Positions 35,411 to 43,788 of a stretch of 64,000 bases of DNA are shown one piece after another. Source of the DNA: Pedobacter sp. SYP-B3415 (GTDB taxonomy: Bacteria; Bacteroidota; Bacteroidia; Sphingobacteriales; Sphingobacteriaceae); contig NZ_RXNQ01000022.1 of the NCBI RefSeq assembly GCF_004138205.1, positions 248,001 to 312,000 on the forward strand. Direction: 5' to 3'. The notes beneath the pieces are model-generated. The model searched no databases. It had not been told where the DNA came from and was given only the letters and a program-made list of their open reading frames with translations. How positions within the stretch are numbered: position 1 is the first letter of the stretch; each line of letters starts with the position of its first letter. The translations under genes and the position numbers were made by a program.

Positions 35411-36367
35411 CTAAAGATACACCCAGCGATCATCTTCGTCAGGCTTTGGTAGCTCCGGCGATAAAACAAGCGGCTTTAGCCCAGCGTCAAATACCCTGTT
35501 AAATTCTTCTACAGTAAATCTGGCAACTTTCAGCCCAGTAATATCTTTGGGACACTCCACGCTGAAATACAACTGCTCAAGCCCCTTTGCTTTCCAGTCT
35601 TTCAATCGAACCGCCCACTGCTTTAACCGCACCTGGTCAGTTTGCTGGTGTCCGGTTGCAAAGAAACGAATCATTGTTTCTCTGGTAGTATGGCCCATGT
35701 GAAGTAACTCTCTATTTTCAGCCGTATCGCTCATGATTAGAGCAATATTCTTTTCTTTGAAAACCTCGTGAATCTTCTCCTGCGCCGGTTCACGAAACCA
35801 TTCCAAGTTTCTTAATTCTATAAAACATTTGATATCCTGTGGAATGAGAGTGAGAATGGATAAGATTTCATCCAGGTTGTCAGGCGAGATCTTAGGACTA
35901 ATTTGCAAGCAGACGGGCCCGAGGTATTGCTTGAGCAAGCGAATATGGCTGAAGTATTCTCGAAGTTGCCCAGCAAGGCTCCAAAGTTTTGTTCGATGGG
36001 TAATTTCGCTTGACACGACCGGCGTGCACAAGAAGTCCGGCGCTGCATGCTCGGAAAGTTGATTGAACCAGGTGGTAACCTGAACTTCAGAAGGGAAATT
36101 TAAGAATGTGGATCTCAGGTTCCAGTAATTGAAATGATTCGGATAGTACTTCATCGACTGGGCCGGATTTGCTTCGGGAGGAATGAGGCCCACTCTTTTA
36201 AAATCATGAGACCAAAAGCCCAAACCAAAATATGTCTTCATTCCTTTCCCCTGCCCAGGCAAAACACTTTTGCCATCTGCAAGCAAGGTAAAATCAACAT
36301 GATCAAACCGACTAGACGAGTTGTTCTCTGCAAAGTTTTTCAAAAAGTCTAATTTTACAACATGCAT
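35411..36367 (-). CDS. DUF72-family protein
   Basis: About 318 residues with the DUF72 TIM-barrel-like pattern: 'YFGLGFWSHDFKRVG', 'YYPNHFNYWNLRSTFLNFPSEVQVTTWFNQL', 'SEITHRTKLW', 'LKQYLGPVCLQISPKIS', 'DIKCFIELRNLEWF', 'LIMSDTAENRELL' and 'MIRFFATGHQ..DQVRLKQWAVRLKDWKAKG.EQLYFSVE'. These proteins are widespread but lack a firmly assigned activity. The ATG at 36367 (MHVVKLDFLKN) faces the start of the plus-strand gene at 36362, so the two coding regions share six bases; a later start would remove that overlap. Confidence 0.85.
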   Translation of the reverse strand: MHVVKLDFLKNFAENNSSSRFDHVDFTLLADGKSVLPGQGKGMKTYFGLGFWSHDFKRVGLIPPEANPAQSMKYYPNHFNYWNLRSTFLNFPSEVQVTTWFNQLSEHAAPDFLCTPVVSSEITHRTKLWSLAGQLREYFSHIRLLKQYLGPVCLQISPKISPDNLDEILSILTLIPQDIKCFIELRNLEWFREPAQEKIHEVFKEKNIALIMSDTAENRELLHMGHTTRETMIRFFATGHQQTDQVRLKQWAVRLKDWKAKGLEQLYFSVECPKDITGLKVARFTVEEFNRVFDAGLKPLVLSPELPKPDEDDRWVYL

Positions 36368-36568
36368 GATATAGTAGATTACTTTCAAACAGCAACCCTG
36401 CCCCAGGGACCGGTTAGGCTTGGCCCTCACTTAAGCATTAGTAACGTGCCTGAATTTGTAAAGGTACATCTAATGAGTATCGAAGCAGCCGGCGACAACT
36501 GGAAATTATCCGGCCCGCTGATTGAACGGCTGGAAAAGCTGCGTTACTACATCGAATCCTCCAATTGA
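36362..36568 (+). CDS. Small DUF6965-like protein
   Basis: A 68-residue protein: 'MHDIVDYFQTATLPQGPVRLGPHLSISNVPEFVKVHLMSIEAAG' followed by 'KLSGPLIERLEKLRYYIE'. The pattern (short helix, 'LP.GPV.L', 'F...H', then a C-terminal helix) matches small DUF6965-type proteins of Sphingobacteriaceae as I recall them. Function is unknown. Its start codon abuts that of the divergent DUF72 gene, and a terminator-like hairpin follows the stop. Confidence 0.6.
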   Translation: MHDIVDYFQTATLPQGPVRLGPHLSISNVPEFVKVHLMSIEAAGDNWKLSGPLIERLEKLRYYIESSN

Positions 36569-36578
36569 CAGTAAAAAT

Positions 36579-36604
36579 ACCGGCTCCAGCCGGTGCCGGT
36601 TTTT
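36579..36604 (+). terminator. Terminator after the DUF6965-like gene
   Basis: ACCGGC (36579-36584), a 4-base loop and GCCGGT (36589-36594), followed by GCCGG and a T-run ending at 36604. It sits 11 bases after the stop codon. Confidence 0.65.
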
Positions 36605-36656
36605 GGCGGACTACGTAGTATTACCTATGGGACAACATAGGCAGTCAAATGCCGGG

Positions 36657-36685
36657 GCCGCTTTGAAAAAAGCGGCTTTCTTTTC
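36657..36685 (+). terminator. Hairpin with T-rich tail
   Basis: GCCGCTTT at 36657-36664 pairs exactly with AAAGCGGC at 36669-36676, followed by TTTCTTTTC. It lies just before the 36699 gene, giving a second termination point for the upstream unit. Confidence 0.6.
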
Positions 36686-36698
36686 GTAAATTGGCCAA

Positions 36699-37043
36699 AT
36701 GGAAATGCCAGCGTACGTAAATGAGGTGATCAATAATATAGTGGCGGTAAGAGATGACTACACCTTTTATCCAGACTTCGAGTTTGGCAGAAAAGATGTG
36801 TATGTTCAGATCCCAAAGGATCAGGATCCGCAGGAACACGCGAACGCTTTCTATGATTTCCTCGCTCCGCTGCCTGATACGATAGAGATCCCTTGCAGAA
36901 TCAGATTTATCTTCTCAACCAAGCCGGGCAGATTCCATTGGGGGCCTCATAAAACAATCAATCCAACAGGCAATGATTTAAAGGTTCAGTTCTTTCCGGG
37001 CGAGTACGTAACGCTGGAACAATTTAACAATATGCGTCGCTAG
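36699..37043 (+). CDS. Hypothetical protein, 114 residues
   Basis: A soluble protein with no signal peptide and no recognised domain: 'YVNEVINNIVAVRDDYTFYPDFEFGRKDVYVQIPKDQDP', then 'IPCRIRFIFSTKPGRFHWGPHKTIN' and 'LKVQFFPGEYVTLEQF'. A beta-rich C-terminus is likely. The ATG (36699) is followed two codons later by a second ATG that could also serve. It converges with the small gene at 37040 and overlaps it by 4 bases. Confidence 0.55.
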   Translation: MEMPAYVNEVINNIVAVRDDYTFYPDFEFGRKDVYVQIPKDQDPQEHANAFYDFLAPLPDTIEIPCRIRFIFSTKPGRFHWGPHKTINPTGNDLKVQFFPGEYVTLEQFNNMRR

Positions 37044-37258
37044 CAATCAGCTCTTTCAATTGCCTCCCCAACCTTTTCCGCCCACTCCTCGCTGATCAGA
37101 TCGACAACGGCCCATTTTAATTCACCTTCTTCGGAGAAAACTGGCGATATCATTCCTGCATAATGTCCATCGATAAATACCCGGTAATCTTTATCGGGTG
37201 CCCGGACATTCACCTTGCGTCCGTTAATAAAAAAATTATATACAATGTCTTCGTGCAT
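37040..37258 (-). CDS. Hypothetical protein, 72 residues
   Basis: A small acidic protein: 'YNFFINGRKVNVRAPDKDYRVFIDGHYAGMISPVFSEEGELKWAVVDLISEEWAEKVGEAIE'. The compact beta pattern then C-terminal helix suggests a folded domain, but I do not recognise it. It is on the minus strand downstream of the SRAP gene, with about 90 bases between. Confidence 0.55.
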   Translation of the reverse strand: MHEDIVYNFFINGRKVNVRAPDKDYRVFIDGHYAGMISPVFSEEGELKWAVVDLISEEWAEKVGEAIERADC

Positions 37259-37349
37259 GATCGCTATATTTTATGCCTAGTTCAGGTAACCGCACAGTCG
37301 GAACCCAAAACCAGTTCGTATAATCATCTGCCGGAAAGCCCGGTTCTGC

Positions 37350-38045
37350 TTAAAACAAACTTGTTTGCTGCGCATTTAGTTCCTGATAGGCCACCGGCTC
37401 ATCAACATCTTCAACATCGGTATTGACGTGATTGTTCAAAACCTCCTTGCGGACCGGATGAGCGGTCATAAATTCCTCCGGAAGTGGCACCATCAGCTTT
37501 CTAATTTGTTCTTTATCCAACTTTGGGGTTAACCAGTCTTCCATCCGCTCATAGGGCAAAATCAACGGCATCCGCTGGGCCTGGTTATGTACCCTGGCCA
37601 TTAAGGGGTTTGGCGCAGTCGTCAATATACTAAGTCCAAATTCGCCGGAATCATATGCTCTAAAAATACCGCCGACCATAAAGAAGTCAGTGTTGACAGG
37701 TTTTACAAAGTAGGGAAACTTTTTTTTCAGATGCTCGTGCGGCTCAAAAAATCCAGTCAAAGGAACAATACATCGGCCCTCAAAAATAGCCTGTTTAAAA
37801 CTTCGCTTTTCAAAAACGTCTTCTGACCTGGCGTTTAATGTATTGTATCCCAGGTTGTCATTGTATCCCCATCTGATCATGTGAATGGCATCAACTCCAC
37901 CGATATTGGCTACTGTTGCCATTTTCGGGGCATCAAAACCATTGGCGTGAAAGTACGACCTGTACTCTTCAGGACTGACGATTCCCCGGCGAACTTCATT
38001 TTGAAGTTTCTTCAAGGCGGATTTCTGCTGCGCGTGATAACACAT
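37350..38045 (-). CDS. yedK: SRAP-domain protein (YedK/HMCES family)
   Basis: About 231 residues. The catalytic Cys2 is at 'MCYHAQQ', which fixes the start at 38045 because the Met must be removed to expose Cys2; the frame otherwise runs to 38060. The active-site Asn is in 'LNARSEDVFEKRSF', the Glu in 'RCIVPLTGFFEP' and the His in 'VHNQAQRMPLILP'. SRAP proteins form a covalent link with abasic sites in single-stranded DNA. A copy on an ICE may protect the transferred strand (inference). Confidence 0.93.
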   Translation of the reverse strand: MCYHAQQKSALKKLQNEVRRGIVSPEEYRSYFHANGFDAPKMATVANIGGVDAIHMIRWGYNDNLGYNTLNARSEDVFEKRSFKQAIFEGRCIVPLTGFFEPHEHLKKKFPYFVKPVNTDFFMVGGIFRAYDSGEFGLSILTTAPNPLMARVHNQAQRMPLILPYERMEDWLTPKLDKEQIRKLMVPLPEEFMTAHPVRKEVLNNHVNTDVEDVDEPVAYQELNAQQTSLF

Positions 38046-38082
38046 CACGAAAGATCGCAAATGAATAGAAGATGTGCAAGGG

Positions 38083-38496
38083 TTATTCTACGCGCTTTGG
38101 AATTGGAATGCCAACCTGGTCTGCGTAGACCCTGAAGGCAGCCCGGTGCTCTGGCCTGAGGGTAACTTCCAAAGGAATCATCACCTGATCGGACCTGTTG
38201 TATACAATGATTGTGTAAATGTTGGTATCAAATCCGACCCTAAGCTGAAAATCGATCAGTTGGCTGGTTAGCCATTTGGCAAACCCCTGGGCCCAAGACC
38301 GCAGGTTTGTGTTGATATGTGTCGCCCGGTAGTTTTCGTAAAATGCCCTGCAGTTCACGCGAATCTCAGTGGCACAAATTTCAAATAACCGATGATAGTC
38401 GCTCACCGCTTTGGATAACCGTGGGTTTAATGCAACCGCGCTCCGAATATACGTTCCCAATGCCTCATGAAATTTTCCCATCCTTCGTTCAATCAT
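38083..38496 (-). CDS. Hypothetical protein, about 137 residues
   Basis: 'MIERRMGKFHEALGTYIRSAVALNPRL' begins a soluble mixed alpha/beta protein without a signal peptide ('YHRLFEICATEIRVNCRAFYENYRATHINTNLRSW', then 'LRVGFDTNIYTIIVYN'). I do not recognise it. I used the internal ATG at 38496; the frame extends to 38526. It is transcribed towards the SRAP gene, 37 bases away. Confidence 0.5.
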   Translation of the reverse strand: MIERRMGKFHEALGTYIRSAVALNPRLSKAVSDYHRLFEICATEIRVNCRAFYENYRATHINTNLRSWAQGFAKWLTSQLIDFQLRVGFDTNIYTIIVYNRSDQVMIPLEVTLRPEHRAAFRVYADQVGIPIPKRVE

Positions 38497-38700
38497 AGCG
38501 AACAAATATGCTAATATTTTTAGCAATCAATCAAGCCATCTTATCAACATTATCGTAGCGGGATTACGTCAATGAACATGTTGCAGGATAATTGAACAAG
38601 CAGAATCTTTAACTTCAACCTCAGAACGTTCAGCGTAACCACCGGTTAAAAGCCCATGACAGAACATGACCTTACGGGCCGAACTTTGTAATGCCACACT

Positions 38701-38750
38701 TTGCCTCGCCAGGGGAAAAAGGAGTCAATCGCCTTCAAAGGCGATTGTGG
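38701..38750. repeat. Copy 1 of an intergenic repeat element
   Basis: TTGCCTCGCCAGGGG, an A-run and a hairpin whose right arm continues GCGATTGTGG. A related arrangement occurs at 42721-42775 (TTGCCCCGCAAGGGG, an A-run, a hairpin with the same right-arm end). Both lie just after the 3' end of a minus-strand gene. Confidence 0.5.
38726..38747 (-). terminator. Hairpin downstream of the CsgG-like gene
   Basis: CAATCGCCTT and AAGGCGATTG pair perfectly over 10 bases with almost no loop. It lies about 130 bases past the stop of the CsgG-like gene. The A-run at 38716-38720 gives a short U-run on the minus strand. Confidence 0.55.
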
Positions 38751-38878
38751 AAATTCATAGTTACAGCATTTAAACCAAAAAATTTGTATATCATAGCATA
38801 ATGTTTTGCAATTGGAAGCACTTTAATTCCGCTAAATTTCGCCGATCGACCGCAGGGTATCTACTTTAGGGAGGTTTA

Positions 38879-39721
38879 CTATTGTTTTCTATAAAGAGGA
38901 CACCTCTTTAACAAATATTCCAGAGGACCGGTGTACGATCCATCGGTACTAGAAAGAAACGCTTTATGAGTCTGATTATAGATACTGGCGTTGTTGTCCA
39001 TATAAATGTGCAGACTTACCGACACATCGTATCTTTGAGCAGCGTAGCTATTGCTTGAACCATACGAAGAAATTCCTTTCAGGTCTTTGTCCCCTTCGCG
39101 CTTAACTTTTGTGTCGGAGGTATTAGTTGTTGAACTGGTTTGATAACCTTTATTCTGGGTGACCGTTCCATCGATAATATATTCCACACCGAGAATGTCA
39201 CCTATTTCTTTCATCGTAAAATTCATCATTTTCTCTCTCGTGACTCCACCCTTGGCTAGCATAGCATTCGTTGTTCTTGGATCCTGGATGGTGTATGCCG
39301 CAGCATTCTTGGATAAGAATCCGAAGGTATCTTCCTGCGCCTTTAACCCGATTGCATCAGCGCCCTTCTGGTTATCCATCAGATAAGTGAAGGGCAAAAT
39401 TGCGATTTTGTTGTGGTGATCTGCCGGCGAGGCAGTCATGGTAACCTGATCGTTTTGGCGTTGCTGAGCTGGATGTCCTTGCTGAGCAAACGTCTCCACA
39501 CGCCCGCTGGCATGCGAAATTTTCGCGATCTCTGATTTTTTGACAACATATTCTGCCGTTTCGCCAGCAAATACGAAGGTGACTTCACTATCGGTAATCT
39601 TAATTAATTTACCTTCCATTTGTTCACCGTTAACTTTTTGAATGACATCCTTTTTTCCAGTTTGCGCATGCGTCGACACCGCGACAATAGATAGCAAGAG
39701 TAACGTAACTAGTGTTTTCAT
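38879..39721 (-). CDS. CsgG/FlgO-like exported protein
   Basis: A 280-residue protein with a signal peptide ('LLLLSIVAVSTHAQ'). An N-terminal SH3-like part ('VNGEQMEGKLIKITDSEVTFVFAGETAEYVVKKSEIAKI') precedes a CsgG-related domain: 'KIAILPFTYLMDNQKGADAIGLKAQEDTFGFL', 'QDPRTTNAMLAKGGV', 'FTMKEIGDILGVEYIIDGTVTQNKGY' and 'RYDVSVSLHIYMDN'. The family includes outer-membrane export and lipoprotein components; here there is no lipobox and no curli genes nearby. The C-terminus may be cut short compared with relatives. Single gene with a hairpin terminator. Confidence 0.75.
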   Translation of the reverse strand: MKTLVTLLLLSIVAVSTHAQTGKKDVIQKVNGEQMEGKLIKITDSEVTFVFAGETAEYVVKKSEIAKISHASGRVETFAQQGHPAQQRQNDQVTMTASPADHHNKIAILPFTYLMDNQKGADAIGLKAQEDTFGFLSKNAAAYTIQDPRTTNAMLAKGGVTREKMMNFTMKEIGDILGVEYIIDGTVTQNKGYQTSSTTNTSDTKVKREGDKDLKGISSYGSSNSYAAQRYDVSVSLHIYMDNNASIYNQTHKAFLSSTDGSYTGPLEYLLKRCPLYRKQ

Positions 39722-39826
39722 GAGTTCTGATTTAAATAGAATTTGAATATATGGATATTAAGTGTTAGATAATTCCTAGTTCGATTATCAAACCAAAAAT
39801 TGGTTTTCGTGAAATTCAGATATTGA

Positions 39827-41560
39827 TTAACGCGTTGTTTGATTGGCGTGTTTGTCTCCATTAATGATGTGGACATCATACTGATTGAACGGTATCATGA
39901 TATTTGCTGTTTTAAACGCTGAATTGATTGTAATGATTAAATCACTTTTTACCGCGCCTGAATCGCGCAGGCTTTTTGTCCAAAAAAATAGCCTAAGATT
40001 AATCGCACTGTCTTTAAACTCTTCGTACTGTATCACTGGGGCAGGGGTTTTTAAAACCCTTTCGTCCGCATCTAATATGCCCGCAAGCAAATTCCGAGTA
40101 CTGTTTAGGTCAGTATCGTAGCCAACGCCAATCTCAATTGATGTCCGCTTACGCCCGCCTCCCAATGACCAGTTGGCAAGGTGGGAATTGAGCAGGTCTC
40201 CATTGGGCATAACGACATCCGCTCCGTCCCAAGTGGAAATTACGCTGCTGCGGAATCCGATCGATTTCATCGTCCCGGCCTTTCCATCTATATCCACTAT
40301 ATCCCCAACATTGACGGGTTTTTCAAAGGCAATAATCAAACCGCTGACTAAATTGTTCACCAGTGTCTGTAGTCCAAGGCCTATTCCTAGGCCCAGCGCA
40401 CCAATTACAATCGTGATTCTATCCATGGGTATTCCTGCGGCTGCAACGGCCAAAAACATTCCTAGGCACAAAATGGTGATCCGGACCAAAAGCAGCCAAC
40501 TCCCTATCCCTTTGCTATGGTGTGCGCCGTCTCTATTGGGAGTAAGGTGTTTGTCAGAGGCGAAAAATGAAACAATTTTGGAAATGACTACCGCTGCGCC
40601 CATAATCACAACAAACATCAATAAACTTTCAATGTTGAACGTGTAATCGCCTAAAGTACGTTCCCTGCCGAAAAATTCACGCAACGGGCCTGATATGTAT
40701 TCAAATCCAGGGAAATTGCGACCGAACAGCACGGCCCATCCAACAACCAGCAGCACATAAAATACTACCGGAACCTTCCCTCCGACTTTGTCGAAGTTTA
40801 AGTAAAACAGCTTTGGACGCTGTTCTGTATACACATCAAAAGCCAAGATTAAACCTTCATTTATGATACGGACCGTCCAGAGAAATAAAATGGCAACTAC
40901 AACATTCAAATATCCGCCCATCAGCAGCGACTTGGCCATATTATATCTTCCGTTAACATTTGCTACTACTGACCCTATTTCCAAAACACTCATAAAGCCA
41001 ATAGCACCCAGAATAAGCTTTTCTCTCAACTTTTCTCTTTGCCCATTCAGCAGCACGACAACTCCGGCTAAAATGCCCAAAAGTGACAAAGCAAGCATAA
41101 ACCACCTCTCTGTTCTGGAAGCCTGCAAGATCAAGTTGTCAAAGGCAGCTAGCTCAAAGAATAATACCATAAGTAGCCATACCCGCATCCAGTATGAGTC
41201 GACATAGTTTTTGAACATCAAGGTTAGCATCAAGCAACCTATACTCCAGAAAATCACGTTCAGGATAAAGGGCGGAGAAAAAAAGATGAACTGAAACAGG
41301 CTGATGGTGATCAGCAGTGCGGATGCCCATGGATACTTAAGAACGAGCTGTCCCTCGAAGCGGGCGGACAGAAGTTTACCTTCTTTGTAAATCTTTTTTA
41401 GCGATCTGAGATACAAAAAAGATGTTGCCGATAATAAAATAAGGATAATAAATTTTCCTAGATTATTTTCCCAGTAGAAGGCAAGTGTAAGTTCACCCTT
41501 TGCCAGAGCTTGGGCGATTATTTCTCTAAATGGCCTGTAATATCCTACCTTTCCCCAAAT
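39827..41560 (-). pseudogene. 5'-truncated MscS-family mechanosensitive channel
   Basis: The C-terminal two thirds of an MscS channel are intact: several helices, then 'VLFGRNFPGFEYISGPLREFFG', the pore helix 'ITIVIGALGLGIGLGLQTLVNNLVSGLIIAFEKPVNVGDIVDIDGKAG' (in pieces), 'GFRSSVISTWDGADVVMPNGDLLNSHLANWSL' and the cytoplasmic domain. There is no ATG: the frame starts only at a TTG (41416), yet it reads on upstream without stop ('RPFREIIAQALAKGELTLAFYWENNLGKF'), a stretch that looks like genuine protein. The frame stays open to a stop at 41636-41638, past the point where sequence like the next gene begins. The 5' part of the gene is therefore missing. It might still be translated from TTG. See the deletion finding. 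Confidence 0.75.
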
Positions 41561-41730
41561 ATTTTCGAATTTACGGTTTCTTTGCCTGCACCATGCGCCA
41601 GAACTTGATCGAGTGTCAACGTGAAGCCCGCAGCATTAATTTCTTCTTTGAGGGTTTTGTAGACCAGGTTGTCTTCGTTCACGGTGGTACCGGCCATGTC
41701 AAAGACAACCATTTTATAATTTATGCTCAT
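41545..41730 (-). pseudogene. Truncated phosphonatase-like HAD hydrolase (5' fragment)
   Basis: The first 61 or so residues of a HAD-superfamily phosphonatase-like hydrolase: 'MSINYKMVVFDMAGTTVNEDNLVYKTLKEEINAAGFTLTLDQVLAHGAGKE'. It has the nucleophile motif DxAGT (Asp at about residue 11) and the cap start. It then runs into 'TVNSKIFGER' and a stop, where intact proteins continue for about 170 residues. The remaining HAD motifs are absent. The MscS fragment begins at the same place in another frame, so the two broken genes meet at about 41550-41600. It lies downstream of an XRE-cupin regulator gene, the usual partner in an operon. Confidence 0.8.
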
Positions 41731-41813
41731 TCGATATAAAATAAGGTAAACAATGTTTAGCAAAACTAAACTTTGTTTACCATATTTTTACCGTAGACGA
41801 GATTAAATTTTTG

Positions 41814-42395
41814 TTAAGCGTCCTGGGATTCGAAAAAATAGATAACCAGCATCTCAGCGATTGTCTGGCCTGCATTTGTCGGGGTGTGGGGAAGGCGGCC
41901 GTCAAAAAGCATGGAGTCTCCTTCCTCAAGGTTGATAACTTCTTCACCAATTCTGTAAGAAACCTGTCCACTGATGATATAATTATATTCGTATGCTTGT
42001 GTTACGACAATCGGTCGTTGAGCTGCCGGCTCCAGGCGAAGCAGCACAATGTCTATGGTTCCTTTTCCAATGCTTTGTGTGAAAATACGTTGATAAAGAA
42101 AACCTTTTGCGTCTTCTTTTTCGAAATCCTCATACTCTGATGCGCGTTTTATCAGGACAACCTGTCTTGATCTGGCTGTATGTAGATCTTTAAAGAACAC
42201 ATTCAGGTCTATGTCCAGCCCCCTGACGATATCAATTAAAACCATCAACGAGGGAACGGTTCTGGAATTTTCGATTTGAGAGACTAGTCCTTTGCTGACG
42301 CCTGCTCGATCGGCAAGTTCTTGAATCGTGATATTTCTTTCTCTTCTTTTCTGCTTTATCTTATTACTAATCTGAACTAAAATATCTTCTTTCAT
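41814..42395 (-). CDS. XRE-family regulator with C-terminal cupin domain
   Basis: A 193-residue protein. An N-terminal HTH spans about residues 8-62 ('ISNKIKQKRRERNITIQELADRAGVSKGLVSQIENSRTVPSLMVLIDIV', in pieces). A cupin fold follows from about 115: 'VTQAYEYNYIISGQVSYRIGEEVINLEEGDSMLFDGRLPHTPTN'. Such regulators sense a small ligand through the cupin and often repress a neighbouring operon. Downstream lies the phosphonatase fragment. A palindrome overlaps its promoter. Confidence 0.9.
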   Translation of the reverse strand: MKEDILVQISNKIKQKRRERNITIQELADRAGVSKGLVSQIENSRTVPSLMVLIDIVRGLDIDLNVFFKDLHTARSRQVVLIKRASEYEDFEKEDAKGFLYQRIFTQSIGKGTIDIVLLRLEPAAQRPIVVTQAYEYNYIISGQVSYRIGEEVINLEEGDSMLFDGRLPHTPTNAGQTIAEMLVIYFFESQDA

Positions 42396-42437
42396 GGAAC
42401 GTGTTTCTTAGAGCCACTAACCTAGCTAATTTTTTAA

Positions 42438-42459
42438 ACTTAACGTCGCAAAGTTAAGT
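42438..42459 (-). promoter_or_regulatory. Palindrome overlapping a TAnnTTTG promoter box
   Basis: ACTTAAC and GTTAAGT form 7-base arms (42438-42444, 42453-42459) around 8 bases. On the minus strand TAACTTTG (42449-42456) fits the -7 box TAnnTTTG about 55 bases before the regulator's ATG, and overlaps the right arm. An autoregulatory operator is a natural reading. Confidence 0.5.
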
Positions 42460-42720
42460 ATTTGTAAACAGGGAAAGTTTATTTCGTTGATTTTGCTTAG
42501 CTCACCGGGCTATGATTCCCCCTATTATGTCAAGAATGCCGGATAGCAGCGGCTAGTTAGATCAAGGCAGGCATTACAACCTGGCTCACAGGAATCATTT
42601 TCAGCTTTAAACAAACGCAGATTATTTGCAATATTTAGGCTAATTAGATCTCATTTCTCGCCATCCTCCACAAAAGCAATCGCTTGATCTGCGTGTAGTC
42701 AGTACTCAGTTAGGGCACAT
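42460..42720. other. Gap upstream of the XRE-cupin regulator
   Basis: About 260 bases of non-coding DNA, AT-rich, holding the regulator's upstream promoter region. Nothing else identified. Confidence 0.4.
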
Positions 42721-42775
42721 TTGCCCCGCAAGGGGCCAAAAAAAATCCACAATCCCTTTTCCAGGCGATTGTGGA
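42721..42775. repeat. Copy 2 of an intergenic repeat element
   Basis: TTGCCCCGCAAGGGG, an A-run and then a hairpin, closely resembling 38701-38750. It lies about 20 bases after the stop of the DUF932 gene. Confidence 0.5.
42747..42774 (-). terminator. Hairpin downstream of the DUF932 gene
   Basis: CCACAATC (42747-42754) pairs with GATTGTGG (42767-42774); an A-run at 42738-42745 gives a U-run on the minus strand. It is the likely terminator of the DUF932 unit. Confidence 0.6.
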
Positions 42776-42795
42776 CATCTGATCAAACCACCGAG

Positions 42796-43788
42796 CTAGT
42801 TAAGCCTCAATATGCTGCTGCCATGGGTTGCGAAATCTGCGCAGAGGTTAAAAGCAACCTGCGAGCGTTCAAGGGCAGTCCCATGCATAATTGCCTTAAA
42901 TTTACTGTCATCATCTTTAAAGTTTCGCACGTTTTGGTAATAACCGGTCACGGCGTTGTAGGCACCGAACAACGTGCCTTTTGTCGTTGCTCCCTGCTGA
43001 CTCTCGGCAGTCATCGCGTAATCAAAAGCGTTGTCTACGATGTTCGTATAGTAGGTGGATAATTCGCTTTCCCTGCCAAACTTCAACTTTTCATAGCTTT
43101 CCTTGTTGGGCATCATCGCCAATTGAATTAGCTTTTTAACTTCAGGATCAGATATGCGCACCCTTGACCAGTGGTTAAAGGTATCCTCTAGATCAGTGCT
43201 TAACTGCTCGGACAGTCCCAACATGTGATGCGCACTCTTCAATTTTTCTGATGCACTGGCCGTATGGCGTATCTTGATTTGATTGCTGCAATTTTTCAAT
43301 GCGGCAGTCAACGTATTGGCGCACCAGATTCTCACCGGCGTAAAGGCAATGGTTATACTGCCTGATCCGTCATGTGTAGAGGTCAAAAACAGGTACTCAT
43401 CGATCAAATCGTCTCTACCCACCCGGATGTAGCTGGACAGTTTTACTGTAATAAAAATGGTTTCGCCATAACCTAAAGCGCCGGCGGTTTCATATTGTAT
43501 GCCGCCCGGGCCGCCGACAATGTTATCGAAAAATGCAAAGGCATCGGTGTTCTGTAATATCTGATAATCCTTACCTATCTTACTTCCTAAAATCGCCTCG
43601 GTATCTGTCCGAAAAGTAAAAAAGGAGTTCCCGGAAGTGATTTCTCTGCCACTTGGCAAGACGTGTATGTTTGGGCATTTGCTGACCTGAAAATCAAGGC
43701 CTGCCTGTTTGATTGCTTCCGCGCTGGTGGCATTTGGGTCGATGTCTTGTCCAATGACCTTCCATATTTTTTCTTTAATGTTTTCCAT
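42796..43788 (-). CDS. DUF932-family plasmid/phage-type protein
   Basis: A 330-residue DUF932 protein (TIGR03299-like): 'AIKQAGLDFQVSKCPNIHVLPSGREI', 'FFTFRTDTEAILGSKIGKDYQILQNTDAFAFFDNIVG', 'TAGALGYGETIFITVKLSSYIRVGRDDLIDEYLFLTSTHDGSGSITIAFTPVRIWCANTL', 'KIRHTASASEKLKSAHHMLGL' and 'NAVTGYYQNVRNFKDDDSKFKAIMHGTALERSQVAFNLC'. The family is common on mobile elements and its biochemical role is not known. It is translated with a short upstream gene overlapping by 14 bases. Confidence 0.92.
   Translation of the reverse strand: MENIKEKIWKVIGQDIDPNATSAEAIKQAGLDFQVSKCPNIHVLPSGREITSGNSFFTFRTDTEAILGSKIGKDYQILQNTDAFAFFDNIVGGPGGIQYETAGALGYGETIFITVKLSSYIRVGRDDLIDEYLFLTSTHDGSGSITIAFTPVRIWCANTLTAALKNCSNQIKIRHTASASEKLKSAHHMLGLSEQLSTDLEDTFNHWSRVRISDPEVKKLIQLAMMPNKESYEKLKFGRESELSTYYTNIVDNAFDYAMTAESQQGATTKGTLFGAYNAVTGYYQNVRNFKDDDSKFKAIMHGTALERSQVAFNLCADFATHGSSILRLN

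Larger units (their letters stand above)
38497..38878. other. Gap containing a terminator-like hairpin element
   Basis: About 380 bases without a gene. It holds the hairpin at 38726-38747 and the related intergenic element at 38701-38750 (described separately); the rest shows nothing I can name. Confidence 0.5.

Noticed and set aside
40173-40646. 157-residue plus-strand frame
   Set aside because: Antisense shadow of the MscS pore region; its composition mirrors the Gly/Ala-rich pore helix.
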